This document shows, piece by piece, positions 1-7,890 of a DNA stretch of 44,703 nucleotides; position 1 is the stretch's first letter; each line of letters opens with the position of its first letter. The stretch spans positions 1 to 44,703 of the forward strand of contig CAUJHN010000158.1 of the NCBI GenBank assembly GCA_963204825.1. The letters run 5' to 3'. The translations under genes and the position numbers were made by a program. The notes below the pieces were generated by a model. The model did no database searches, was not told the origin of the DNA, and saw nothing but the letters and a program-made list of their open reading frames with translations. Origin of the DNA: Pseudomonadota bacterium (GTDB lineage: Bacteria > Pseudomonadota > Alphaproteobacteria > Micavibrionales > Micavibrionaceae).

Positions 1-3000
1 ATAGCGTATCGTTTCCGCCAAGCCCCTTCAAAATATCATGTGGATTTCCACCATAGGATATACCATATAAATAATTGTTTAGATCTGTTCCTGTTGCCTC
101 ATATTTTTGACTTAGCAAATTCAGAGATGTGCCATCTGCAAAGCTGATTTTTTGAAATCCCTTATTCTCTAGAAATTGATTTTTCAAAATGAAGGAATGC
201 GTATCCTTTATATATACATTCAAATCATAAAGACCGGATCGAACAAGTCTTATATCTGATACCTTTATCTCTGCATTGGGAATTTGTATGATGTCGGCCC
301 CACCATCGTTATAGTAAGTATCCAATCCGGAATTGTATACGACTGTATCGTTGCCAGCGCCGGTATATACGATATCATTCCCCATACCTCCGACAATCTT
401 ATCGCCGCCGCCGCCATAAGAGATGCCATATAAAGTATCTGCGCCGTCCGTTCCTTGCAAAGTGTGTACTTTCTTTAAAAGATCGATCGAAGTTCCGTTA
501 CTGAAGTTTATTTTTTCGATAGATCCATCTTCGGTAAATTGATTCTCAATAAGGATGAGACGTTTTCCTGCTGAGTTAATGGCAAGGTCGAATTTCCCAA
601 CACGCTCAAAAGATATATTGGTTGCCGTATATCCAGCCCCCAACTTTATTGCATCTTCTGCCCCGGAATCATCCCTGATAACGTCACTTCCGTTTCCAGG
701 ATTATATACATATGTGTCGTTGTCTTTACCGCCGCGCAGAATATCATTGCCAGCGCCGCCGCTCAGAGTATCGTTGCCATCATTTCCAAAAATGAGATCA
801 TCTTTTAGAAGTGCATAATCTTTTCCTGAAAGAACATCGTTTCCTGCTGTGCCCTGCAGCGCTTTAAAATTTGATAAATCGATGATGCTTTTGTCATCCA
901 GGACAATTTTTTCAACACCATTTAACAAAAAATGGTCTTTAAGAATCATGCTCTTTTGCCCTTTGAGGAAAATAACGAGATCATCGCTTCCTTCTAGACC
1001 GAGGGTAATATCGGCATTCTTATAAAGACCTCGTATAGAAACCTGGTCGGCACTTCCAGATGTTTCAGTAATCGTGTCTACGCCATCCCCGCCCGTATAA
1101 TAATACGTATCACTGCCCTCTCCTCCGGATAAAATGTCTTCACCAGCATCGCCAAAGATTCTGTCGTTCCCCGCATCGCCATCGATAGTGTCCGTCCCGT
1201 TACCGCCCATAACGGTGTCATCTCCGTTGCCTCCGTAAAGAGCATCGTCACCGGCACCGCCTTTAATCAGGTCATTGCCGCCATTGCCAGAAAGCGTGTC
1301 GTTTCCATGCTTCCCCTGCATATAATCGTCACCTTCGCTCCCAGGAAGACCCATGCTTTGCCAGTTAAGCGCATACGCCATGAACTTCTGCCAGCTATAA
1401 TTTGTCCCCATGGAAGACTTTACAGCAGAATCCAGCGCTTCCCTTTCCTGGACGGAAAGGTCTTCAGACGCATTAGTCTGCATAAGTATTTTGGCGATGC
1501 TGTTCCAGTAATCTGTTTTATTAGAGGCCATAGCCGCTTGCGCAGCCAAGCCATTGGCTACCGCTGCGGTGATCTCCCCGCCTTCAACTTTTCCTTTATC
1601 GATCGAGTATATTTTGACCCCGGCCATTAGATCATTGCCGGATATCTGGAGCAGGAGATCCGCCTTTAAGCGTTCAAACGCTATGAGATATGCGGCCTTG
1701 GTCCACGCTCCGGGGTTTGCACCAGGGCTTTCTGTATAGCCGCCTAAATCTACACCCAGCTTCTTTCCAACCACTGATTCAATAAAGGCAAGTTCCTTGG
1801 CATTGACGTTGGGTCCACGGGACGTGCTGACGATATTTTCTACACCGGCCCATTTAAAGAAGATTGTTTGAATTTCGGCATCCAGCGCCGGCATATTTCT
1901 AAGCTTGGTAATGGACCATCCTTTTACAAAATCTTGTACCAGCTTGAGAAGACTTGCATCCTGTGTCATGGCGACACTGAAATCTTTCAGCGTTCCTGAT
2001 CCGTTTAGCATAGGTAAAGTTTTGGCTGCTGCAGAAATGGACTTGTCGCCTAGGTAAACCGTATCACTTGCATCCGTTCTGAACCATATGTCTTCCACAG
2101 CGCGCTCAATGCCGTTGATTACAAAAGTTGAACTATCGGTTACCACGTTATCGTTTCTCAATTCTTCGTAGAGAGCCGTCGCATTAAGATCAATTTTAGA
2201 AATCTTTAAAGAAGCCATGGATTTCATCTCACTGGCTTCCGATACGCCGTTCATGTTTGAATCGATCCAGGCAACTAGGCGTGAAAAATCCTGGTCAGCC
2301 GATGTTATGTTTCCGTCATGATTTGTATCCAGATCGGCCAGATTTTTAAAACCATCAGCATAACGATTATTGTCGCCGAATAATTCGGATTTATTGTCGA
2401 TTTTTCCATTTCTGTTCCAATCCACGGCGAGCAATGCATCGCCGCCCGTTACCCAGGCTGTGCGCTCGGCAAAACCGTCATTGTTCATATCGAAATGTAC
2501 GTTTGAACGCTCCGCGCCCGTCGCGCCGAGCTTGGTTACCTCTACTCCGTCGCCGTCAATGTCCAAAACAAGCGGGGAGAACGCGTTGGGCGCCCAATCC
2601 ATAATTTTGTTTTCGGGTTGTTCAGGATTATCCGGCTCCTTGGGTGGGAACAGGGATAGGGGCGTCCGCTTGCCGTTGGCGGAATCAATAACGTCTTCAA
2701 TGTATGGCGGAACAGTTACGGTTGGCCCCGTATAGCCTTTTTGCGGTGTTAAGCGTGTGCTGCCGTCGGCGAGCAGTTCGCGTTCATGCGTTGTCGGAGT
2801 AAGACCGGCGCGGATGTAAAGTGCGTCGCTGCCGGTACCATCCGATTTTTCTATGAAGGTCGTGCTGGTTCCAAAACCGCCGCCAGCATCGCGCAAGTCA
2901 TATATATCTCCCCCATTGCCGCCTTCGAGCGTAATCGCCAGGCCTTTGGATATGAAAGTGTCGTCATATTTGGTACCTATGATCTTTTCGATGCTAAAGA

Positions 3001-4657
3001 GCTTATCAAGCATCCCGCTTCCATCGATAACATCTGCCGAGACGCCTGATGCGATCCCGGTTACCGTCACCTTAATGCCCTTTGTATCGAGGTTGTAGGA
3101 CGCCGTATCGTTCCCAAGCCCGCCATCGAGAATATCCTTTCCCGCGCCGCCGTTCAGCGTGTCATCACCCTTCCCGCCAAGAATAAGGTCGTCGCCTGTA
3201 GAACCCGTAATGTTATCTTTTCCTTCGGAAGCGACATACATCGTTACCTTTGATGTCGTTGATGACTCAACGGTTGTGGTGGTGCTGTCTTTATTGGAAA
3301 ATATGATGCGGTTTATATTATTGCCTATACTATCAGACCAAAGTGAAGACATGCCGTCACGGATAAGCGGGGAAGCTATGCCCTTTTCTAGCCCCAGAAG
3401 GGATGAAACCAACTCAAGCTTCGATATGATATTAGGAGTTTCTCCGCTTGCGGCTTTCCAAACCGCGTCCTCCAAATTGACGATCAGGTTTTTGCCGTCC
3501 GCCGAACCTTTTAAAACGCCGGCGGTTAAAACGGACCCGATGCCCTCTTTTTTATTTATGGCCAATAACCCCGCATACTGTACAAAAATTTCACTGATTT
3601 CTTCGGCATGTGCGACTATATGCGTGTTCGCCGCACTCTTTAAAATCTTGCCAAGATTATTGGCGTCGTCGAACATTGCGCGAATGGCCGTGTTGCCGTA
3701 TAGAAGCCCGCTTGTTCCTTCAAGTGCGGAGTAGGCGATTACCGCGCGCAGAACATCTGCATATTTTTTTGCTTTGAAATCAGCACCAGAAGTGTTTGAA
3801 TGCCCTTGTACAATTTTATAAGCAAAATCATTGTCGTAAAGGGTCGACCACAGATATTGCCCCGTATATTTCCAGTCTTCTGACAAGTTACTTGTTTTGG
3901 CAAAAATACCCATTACAAGCGTTGACATACTATGTTTTTCAACTGGTCCTAACAAATCCTCAACTGAAGACCCTACATCTATTGTTGTAGAATCCATTTG
4001 TTTGATAAATCGATTATCGAGAACCTCTCCTGGTAAGTGAAATGCCCTCACTTTAGAATCATTTAATTGCCACGCCGGACCCCCATTATAAATAAGGTCC
4101 AGTAACGGCTTGGTATAATCTTGATAATACTGAGAAGTGTTGGGCTGTGTTGCATACCAATAGGCATTTCCAGTTGCCATGGTATAACCCATACTATCAA
4201 AGGCGGTTGCCTCTTTATGATATAAAGAAGCAATATATCCCGAAAGCCCTCCGCCGAGTGAATGACCGGTGAGGGTAATATTTGCATTTATCAAATTTTG
4301 AGTTGAATCAGATCCTGTTGCCTGTTTTACGACATCTTTATAAAATTTAATGGCTAGGTCGCCTTGCGCCGCCTTAACATTACCTGCTCCTAAAAGCCAA
4401 CCATTCCCAGCGTCAGTACTAAGATCGTCTGTTCCCCGGTAAGATATAGCATCGGCTTTCCCATCGCCATTTGTATCATAGGCTATGGCGTAGAAGCCTG
4501 CCTTACGCTCATCACTAGTCAGATCTGCATTGCTTTGCATAACAATTTTGGCGTTTCCTATGCGTTCCCCAACGCCACCAAGACTATTCACACTTTCATC
4601 ATAACCATGATTATAGGAATCCATGGCCAAAATAGCCCTCATTAAATCAGTATTCAT
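1..4657 (-). CDS. Lipase (class 3)-RTX repeat protein, C-terminus cut by window edge
   Basis: At least 1552 residues are visible; no stop codon is reached before the left edge. The N-terminus resembles class 3 lipases: a YRGTDD strand at ~73-78 and a nucleophile elbow GHSLGGG with Ser133. Glycine/aspartate nonapeptide RTX repeats, which bind calcium, occur near residues 485-515, 1110-1195, 1270-1320 and 1410-1445. Between them are acidic EF-hand-like loops (DIDGDGVEV, DWNRNGKID, DTNHDGNIT; ~700-800) and three copies of the haemolysin-type calcium-binding related domain. There is no N-terminal signal peptide, as expected for type I secretion with a C-terminal signal, though the C-terminus is not visible. 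The ATG overlaps the upstream gene stop (ATGA) behind an AGGAG site. It is the last and only full-length lipase gene of the operon. Role as a secreted lipolytic toxin is inference; a nutritional exolipase is the alternative. Confidence 0.88.
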   Translation of the reverse strand, partial: MNTDLMRAILAMDSYNHGYDESVNSLGGVGERIGNAKIVMQSNADLTSDERKAGFYAIAYDTNGDGKADAISYRGTDDLSTDAGNGWLLGAGNVKAAQGDLAIKFYKDVVKQATGSDSTQNLINANITLTGHSLGGGLSGYIASLYHKEATAFDSMGYTMATGNAYWYATQPNTSQYYQDYTKPLLDLIYNGGPAWQLNDSKVRAFHLPGEVLDNRFIKQMDSTTIDVGSSVEDLLGPVEKHSMSTLVMGIFAKTSNLSEDWKYTGQYLWSTLYDNDFAYKIVQGHSNTSGADFKAKKYADVLRAVIAYSALEGTSGLLYGNTAIRAMFDDANNLGKILKSAANTHIVAHAEEISEIFVQYAGLLAINKKEGIGSVLTAGVLKGSADGKNLIVNLEDAVWKAASGETPNIISKLELVSSLLGLEKGIASPLIRDGMSSLWSDSIGNNINRIIFSNKDSTTTTVESSTTSKVTMYVASEGKDNITGSTGDDLILGGKGDDTLNGGAGKDILDGGLGNDTASYNLDTKGIKVTVTGIASGVSADVIDGSGMLDKLFSIEKIIGTKYDDTFISKGLAITLEGGNGGDIYDLRDAGGGFGTSTTFIEKSDGTGSDALYIRAGLTPTTHERELLADGSTRLTPQKGYTGPTVTVPPYIEDVIDSANGKRTPLSLFPPKEPDNPEQPENKIMDWAPNAFSPLVLDIDGDGVEVTKLGATGAERSNVHFDMNNDGFAERTAWVTGGDALLAVDWNRNGKIDNKSELFGDNNRYADGFKNLADLDTNHDGNITSADQDFSRLVAWIDSNMNGVSEASEMKSMASLKISKIDLNATALYEELRNDNVVTDSSTFVINGIERAVEDIWFRTDASDTVYLGDKSISAAAKTLPMLNGSGTLKDFSVAMTQDASLLKLVQDFVKGWSITKLRNMPALDAEIQTIFFKWAGVENIVSTSRGPNVNAKELAFIESVVGKKLGVDLGGYTESPGANPGAWTKAAYLIAFERLKADLLLQISGNDLMAGVKIYSIDKGKVEGGEITAAVANGLAAQAAMASNKTDYWNSIAKILMQTNASEDLSVQEREALDSAVKSSMGTNYSWQKFMAYALNWQSMGLPGSEGDDYMQGKHGNDTLSGNGGNDLIKGGAGDDALYGGNGDDTVMGGNGTDTIDGDAGNDRIFGDAGEDILSGGEGSDTYYYTGGDGVDTITETSGSADQVSIRGLYKNADITLGLEGSDDLVIFLKGQKSMILKDHFLLNGVEKIVLDDKSIIDLSNFKALQGTAGNDVLSGKDYALLKDDLIFGNDGNDTLSGGAGNDILRGGKDNDTYVYNPGNGSDVIRDDSGAEDAIKLGAGYTATNISFERVGKFDLAINSAGKRLILIENQFTEDGSIEKINFSNGTSIDLLKKVHTLQGTDGADTLYGISYGGGGDKIVGGMGNDIVYTGAGNDTVVYNSGLDTYYNDGGADIIQIPNAEIKVSDIRLVRSGLYDLNVYIKDTHSFILKNQFLENKGFQKISFADGTSLNLLSQKYEATGTDLNNYLYGISYGGNPHDILKGLGGNDTL

Positions 4658-5418
4658 TTATTCTCTCCTGTCGAAAACGAACCTGCGCCCAAATTATTGG
4701 CTAACGGAAACGGTGTATCAATTGTATGGTATGAAGACCCATCTAAGAGTTTGCCTCTGTATTCATTGAGCCAAGGCAACCATTTTTCAATGCCCCAAGT
4801 CACTGCTTCATCCGTCATCTCGATCGTGATCGAATGAAGCTTTACGCCCTTACCAAACAGCTTTTCGAAATTGTTGGAACGTATTACAAATTCATTAACA
4901 CTGTGGCCGCGACCATTTCCCTCATCAACGTGACGCTTTTCATATCCAGCATCAAACACTAGTTCGACCGTTCTAGGATCAGTTATATCCTTGAATGTTA
5001 TAAGACGTGGATATTGCTCCGGCGTTAAATCCTTTGGACCAGCTTTTAAAAATGTATAATAAATAAATCCTTTTCGTGTTGCCCCACCGCCACCACCAGG
5101 CTCCATAGGAAAAACATTATATACAGTCATATAATCGTTTGTATCCATAGGCGCGAACAATACACCGCGTTTACCGAGATCAACGACAACGGCTTCTCCT
5201 TTTAAATCATGAGATGGGTGTGATTCCGGTAGTTGAATAAAAAAGTCTTGCACATGAACTTCTCGAACGGTCGAACCGCTTTTCATACCCTCCGGTGTTT
5301 CCACATTCACCGTCAATTTATAGCGCCAGGTTGCTGATGGCAAAGCTAGCCACCACCCTGCCGCGAATATAAGCAAAGCAATAAATATAATAAGAAGATC
5401 TTTATATTCTTTTTTCAT
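4654..5418 (-). CDS. A3: membrane-anchored immunity-like protein, third paralogue
   Basis: 254 residues. After a short KKEYKD start there is one hydrophobic segment (~8-26), then a soluble region likely facing the periplasm. It shares with A2 and A1 the motif ETPEGMKSGS-AVREV (~40-55), GEAVVVDLGKRGVLFAP (~80-97), LTPEQYPRL-TFKD (~150-165) and a C-terminal KLFGKGVKLHSITIE block. I do not recognise a named family with certainty. The ATG at 5418 is chosen over an upstream one at 5478 because it follows an AGGAT site and matches the start of the paralogues. Its stop overlaps the full lipase gene by 4 bases, so the two are probably translationally coupled. Proposed role, by position only: protection against the lipase encoded next. 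Confidence 0.85.
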   Translation of the reverse strand: MKKEYKDLLIIFIALLIFAAGWWLALPSATWRYKLTVNVETPEGMKSGSTVREVHVQDFFIQLPESHPSHDLKGEAVVVDLGKRGVLFAPMDTNDYMTVYNVFPMEPGGGGGATRKGFIYYTFLKAGPKDLTPEQYPRLITFKDITDPRTVELVFDAGYEKRHVDEGNGRGHSVNEFVIRSNNFEKLFGKGVKLHSITIEMTDEAVTWGIEKWLPWLNEYRGKLLDGSSYHTIDTPFPLANNLGAGSFSTGENK

Positions 5419-5432
5419 TTGAAATATCCTGT

Positions 5433-5741
5433 TTAGAGAAAATGAGCCCCGCCAACCCGCCGCCCATAGCCGTTCCATGCATCACTAGCGATCTCATTTG
5501 CTGCAATATTTCTATCTGTTCCACGATAGGAGATAATTGTTTTAGAGCCATAGCTATAAGCTATAGAATAAAAGCCACTATCTTGCGCTTCAGCTCCCCC
5601 ATTGCTGAGAAATACTGTAGCATTACCCACCTTTGTACTGCCATTAATAGGGTTAAGAGTAGAGTCTATTCTAATGGCTTCATCATACCCTCTGCTATAG
5701 CCATCCATAGATAGAATGGCGTTCATCAAGGCTTCATTCAT
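5433..5741 (-). CDS. B2: truncated lipase N-terminal stub
   Basis: 102 residues, homologous only to the first ~95 residues of the lipase at 1-4657: a similar MN-AL-AIL-MD-Y--GYDE start, the FYSIAYSYGS strand and the YRGTD motif. It then runs into a glycine-rich end (RRVGGAHFL) and stops before the GHSLG nucleophile elbow, so it cannot be a working lipase. It is much more diverged from the full gene than stub B1. It starts 3 bases after the A2 stop behind an AGGAG-like site (AGGAGATAAATT) and is followed after 14 bases by A3. An intact reading frame despite divergence could mean it is retained, or may simply reflect its short length. A decaying duplicate is the simplest reading. Confidence 0.75.
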   Translation of the reverse strand: MNEALMNAILSMDGYSRGYDEAIRIDSTLNPINGSTKVGNATVFLSNGGAEAQDSGFYSIAYSYGSKTIISYRGTDRNIAANEIASDAWNGYGRRVGGAHFL

Positions 5742-5744
5742 AAT

Positions 5745-6470
5745 TTATCTCCTGATAAAATGTCCTTTTCTTAATTGCGCTTCCGCTGAAAAATCATTTG
5801 CTTTTATTTCTGGTAAAACCGGCTCTTCAGGATACCCTCTAACCCATGGCAACTTATTCTCTATATCTTGTGTAACCTTCTCACCCGTCATCTCAATCGT
5901 AATTGAATGAAGCTTAACGCCTTTACCGAATAGTTTTTCAAAGTTATCTGAGCGGACGACATATTCACTGATCGTAGAACTAATGCCGTTTCCTTCGTAA
6001 ATCTTGCGGTCTTCCATACCAGCATCGAGAACCAGCTCCACCGTTTTCGGATCTGTCATATCCTTAAACCTGACAAGGCGTGGATATTGTTCCGGTGTTA
6101 GTTCCTTGGGACCTGCTTTTAGAAAGCGGTAATAATTAATACCTTTCCACGTGAGCGCGCCTTCTTTAGGAAACGCTTTGAACACAATGTTATAATCATC
6201 GGTATTCATCGGGGCGAATAATACGCCCCGCGCGCCAAGGTCCACTGCAACCGCTTCGCCCTCAAATCTTACCGATGAGCGGCTTGCTTCCGGAAGATAA
6301 CTATACAAATGATCACTCACCGTTACTTTTCGCACGGCAAAACCGCTTTTCATCCCTTCCGGTGTTTCTACATTGACTGTTATTTTGTAATGCCAGCTTC
6401 CCGCTGTCAGGCAAGAAAGCGTTGCGATTAAAATCGCTATAACACCCACGATAATGCCGAGCTTTTTCAT
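5745..6470 (-). CDS. A2: membrane-anchored immunity-like protein, second paralogue
   Basis: 241 residues. It has a lysine-flanked hydrophobic N-terminus (MKKLGIIVGVIAILIATL), which is a signal anchor or possibly a signal peptide. A cysteine follows near residue 20 (TLSC), so a lipoprotein is possible. The rest carries the family blocks ETPEGMKSG--VRKV, GEAVAVDLGARGVLFAPM, LTPEQYPRLVRFKD and KLFGKGVKLHSITIEMT. It is closer to A3 than to A1 by eye. The ATG at 6470 shares one base with the B1 stop (TGATG) and follows GGGGGAAATTG, nearly the same leader as A1; an earlier ATG at 6494 lies inside B1 and is rejected. Function unknown; immunity to the lipase is inferred from position. Confidence 0.85.
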   Translation of the reverse strand: MKKLGIIVGVIAILIATLSCLTAGSWHYKITVNVETPEGMKSGFAVRKVTVSDHLYSYLPEASRSSVRFEGEAVAVDLGARGVLFAPMNTDDYNIVFKAFPKEGALTWKGINYYRFLKAGPKELTPEQYPRLVRFKDMTDPKTVELVLDAGMEDRKIYEGNGISSTISEYVVRSDNFEKLFGKGVKLHSITIEMTGEKVTQDIENKLPWVRGYPEEPVLPEIKANDFSAEAQLRKGHFIRR

Positions 6471-6760
6471 CAATTTCCCCCGACCAAGAGCCAACCATTT
6501 CCTATGTCACTATCTGAACCAACTAAATCATCTGTTCCCCGATAAGATATAACATCGGCTTTTCCATCGCCGTTTGTATCATAAGCTATGGCGTAGAAGC
6601 CTGCCTTACGCTCATCACTAGTCAGATCTGTATTGCTTTGCATAACAATTTTGGCGTTTCCTATGCGTTCCCCAACGCCACCAAGACTATTCATACTTTC
6701 ATCATAACCATGATTATATGAATCGAGAGACAAAATAGCCTTCATTAAATCAGGATTCAT
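6470..6760 (-). CDS. B1: truncated lipase N-terminal stub, nearly identical to the full lipase start
   Basis: 96 residues. By hand alignment 72 of the first 79 residues match the N-terminus of the full lipase, including NHGYDES, RIGNAKIVMQSN and SYRGTDDL, and the DNA is also nearly identical. After GNGWLLVGGN it stops, 40 residues short of the catalytic GHSLGGG elbow. The end of the frame is the ribosome-binding leader of A2 (GGGGGAAATTGATG) read as codons, so the junction looks like a recombination joint between a lipase 5' end and the upstream region of an A gene. It starts 3 bases after A1 behind GAGGTAATTA. Not catalytic; it may be a duplication by-product or a donor for gene conversion. 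Confidence 0.8.
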   Translation of the reverse strand: MNPDLMKAILSLDSYNHGYDESMNSLGGVGERIGNAKIVMQSNTDLTSDERKAGFYAIAYDTNGDGKADVISYRGTDDLVGSDSDIGNGWLLVGGN

Positions 6761-6763
6761 TAA

Positions 6764-7525
6764 TTACCTCTTCGATATGAAATGGCCTGTGTACAAGCTG
6801 TTTGCTAAAGGAGATTCTGAACCTAAATAATTGTAGCGCTCTCCACTTAGCGTTTTATTTTGATGCTCTACCAGCCATGGCAGAGATGTCTCTACCTTTA
6901 CAGTCACTGGTTCCTTCGTGGTTTCTACAACGATTTCTTTCAACTTTACGCCGCTTCCAAATAGCTTAGAAAAATTATCGGCGTTGACCACTGCCTTGCG
7001 CTCTGACTCTGGAATATTGGTGTCATCTTGCATTTTAATGTCCATGACAGGTTCAATTGTTTTGGGATCCTTTGTATCTTTAAACGTGACCATCAACGGA
7101 TAGAGATCTAACGGTAAAACTGAACGCTGATCTTTTAATGAAGGAAAAAGGCGCACCATGCCGGGAGAAGATATTTTTTGGGAATATTGCGGGAATGCAA
7201 GATACGCTATATAGCCCGCATAATCCTCACCGTAACGCCCTGCCCCTTTTAAGAGAGCAAACAAATTTCCCCTTTTTCCAAGATCGACGACAACCGCCTC
7301 ACCTTCAACATCTATAAATAGTTTTTTATCAGCGCCAAGCATCGCAGGTTGAATGTAGGCATGCACCTCCCTCACCGCAGATCCGCTCTTTAGCCCTTCC
7401 GGTGTTTCCACCGTTACGGTCATCTTGTATCGCCAGGTGCCGGATGGATAGGCGATGTTCCAGGCGATCATAGCCCCCGCTACCGCAAGAACCAGAACAG
7501 CCACCGCGATGCCAAATTTTTTCAT
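6764..7525 (-). CDS. A1: membrane-anchored immunity-like protein, first gene of the operon
   Basis: 253 residues. It has one N-terminal membrane segment (~5-22, FGIAVAVLVLAVAGAM) and then the same blocks as A2 and A3: ETPEGLKSGSAVREVHA, GEAVVVDLGKRGNLFA, YPLMVTFKDTKDPKTIEP and NFSKLFGSGVKLKEIVVE. It is the most diverged of the three in the middle region. The ATG at 7525 is preceded by GGGGAAATTG; a TTG one codon earlier is less likely. As first gene of the operon it would be made before the lipase, which suits a protective role, but this is inference. No enzyme motif is visible. Confidence 0.84.
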   Translation of the reverse strand: MKKFGIAVAVLVLAVAGAMIAWNIAYPSGTWRYKMTVTVETPEGLKSGSAVREVHAYIQPAMLGADKKLFIDVEGEAVVVDLGKRGNLFALLKGAGRYGEDYAGYIAYLAFPQYSQKISSPGMVRLFPSLKDQRSVLPLDLYPLMVTFKDTKDPKTIEPVMDIKMQDDTNIPESERKAVVNADNFSKLFGSGVKLKEIVVETTKEPVTVKVETSLPWLVEHQNKTLSGERYNYLGSESPLANSLYTGHFISKR

Positions 7526-7580
7526 CAATTTCCCCTCATGGCGTATCCAATACCATAATTTTATAAAATTTAGAAGATTA

Positions 7581-7610
7581 ATTATATTATTGATAGTATA
7601 TTTATTAACA
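7581..7610 (-). promoter_or_regulatory. Candidate promoter of the lipase/immunity-like operon
   Basis: Reading leftwards, a perfect TATAAT lies at 7586-7581 about 55 bases before the A1 start. The matching -35 position (7610-7605, TGTTAA) is weak. The stretch from 7526 to 7620 is very AT-rich and is the only obvious non-coding leader of the operon. Confidence 0.3.
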
Positions 7611-7734
7611 GCCGGTGGTGATCCGCCTGCTCCTCATGCTATAATCCAAGAGGTTTCAGACAGCGAAGGCAATAAGAAACTGTGCGATATCAAACGATAT
7701 TGCGTTCAAATGCACAAGAGTATCGGAAGAGAAA

Positions 7735-7820
7735 TGGTGGATGGGGCTGGATTCGAACCAGCGTACGCTCGCGCGGGCAGATTTACAGTCTGCTGCCATT
7801 AACCACTCGGCCACCCATCC
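7735..7820 (-). tRNA. tRNA-Tyr (GTA)
   Basis: Reading on the minus strand, the acceptor stem GGATGGG (7820-7814) pairs with CCCATCC, followed by A and an encoded CCA ending at 7735. The anticodon loop CTGTAAA gives anticodon GTA. There is a long variable arm (CCCGCGCGAGCGTACGC region) typical of class II tRNA-Tyr and a GGTTCGAATCC T-arm. At 86 bases the length is right for the family. Confidence 0.96.
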
Positions 7821-7890
7821 ACGGGTAGAATTGGCTGGTGCATAAAAAAAGGTTTTGCCGGTGAATGTCAAGTGTGCGATGACCTTATTT

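Noticed and set aside
700-1320. Regular short repeats that could suggest a CRISPR array
   Set aside because: They are degenerate 27-base units coding for RTX nonapeptides in one long open frame, with no identical repeats or unique spacers.
2370-3734. Several open frames of 80-190 residues on the plus strand
   Set aside because: They are antisense to the lipase-RTX gene, rich in serine and proline as expected from the reverse of its codons.
4654-5478. A longer form of A3 starting at 5478
   Set aside because: The added 20 residues lie inside stub B2, lack a ribosome site and have no counterpart in A1 and A2.
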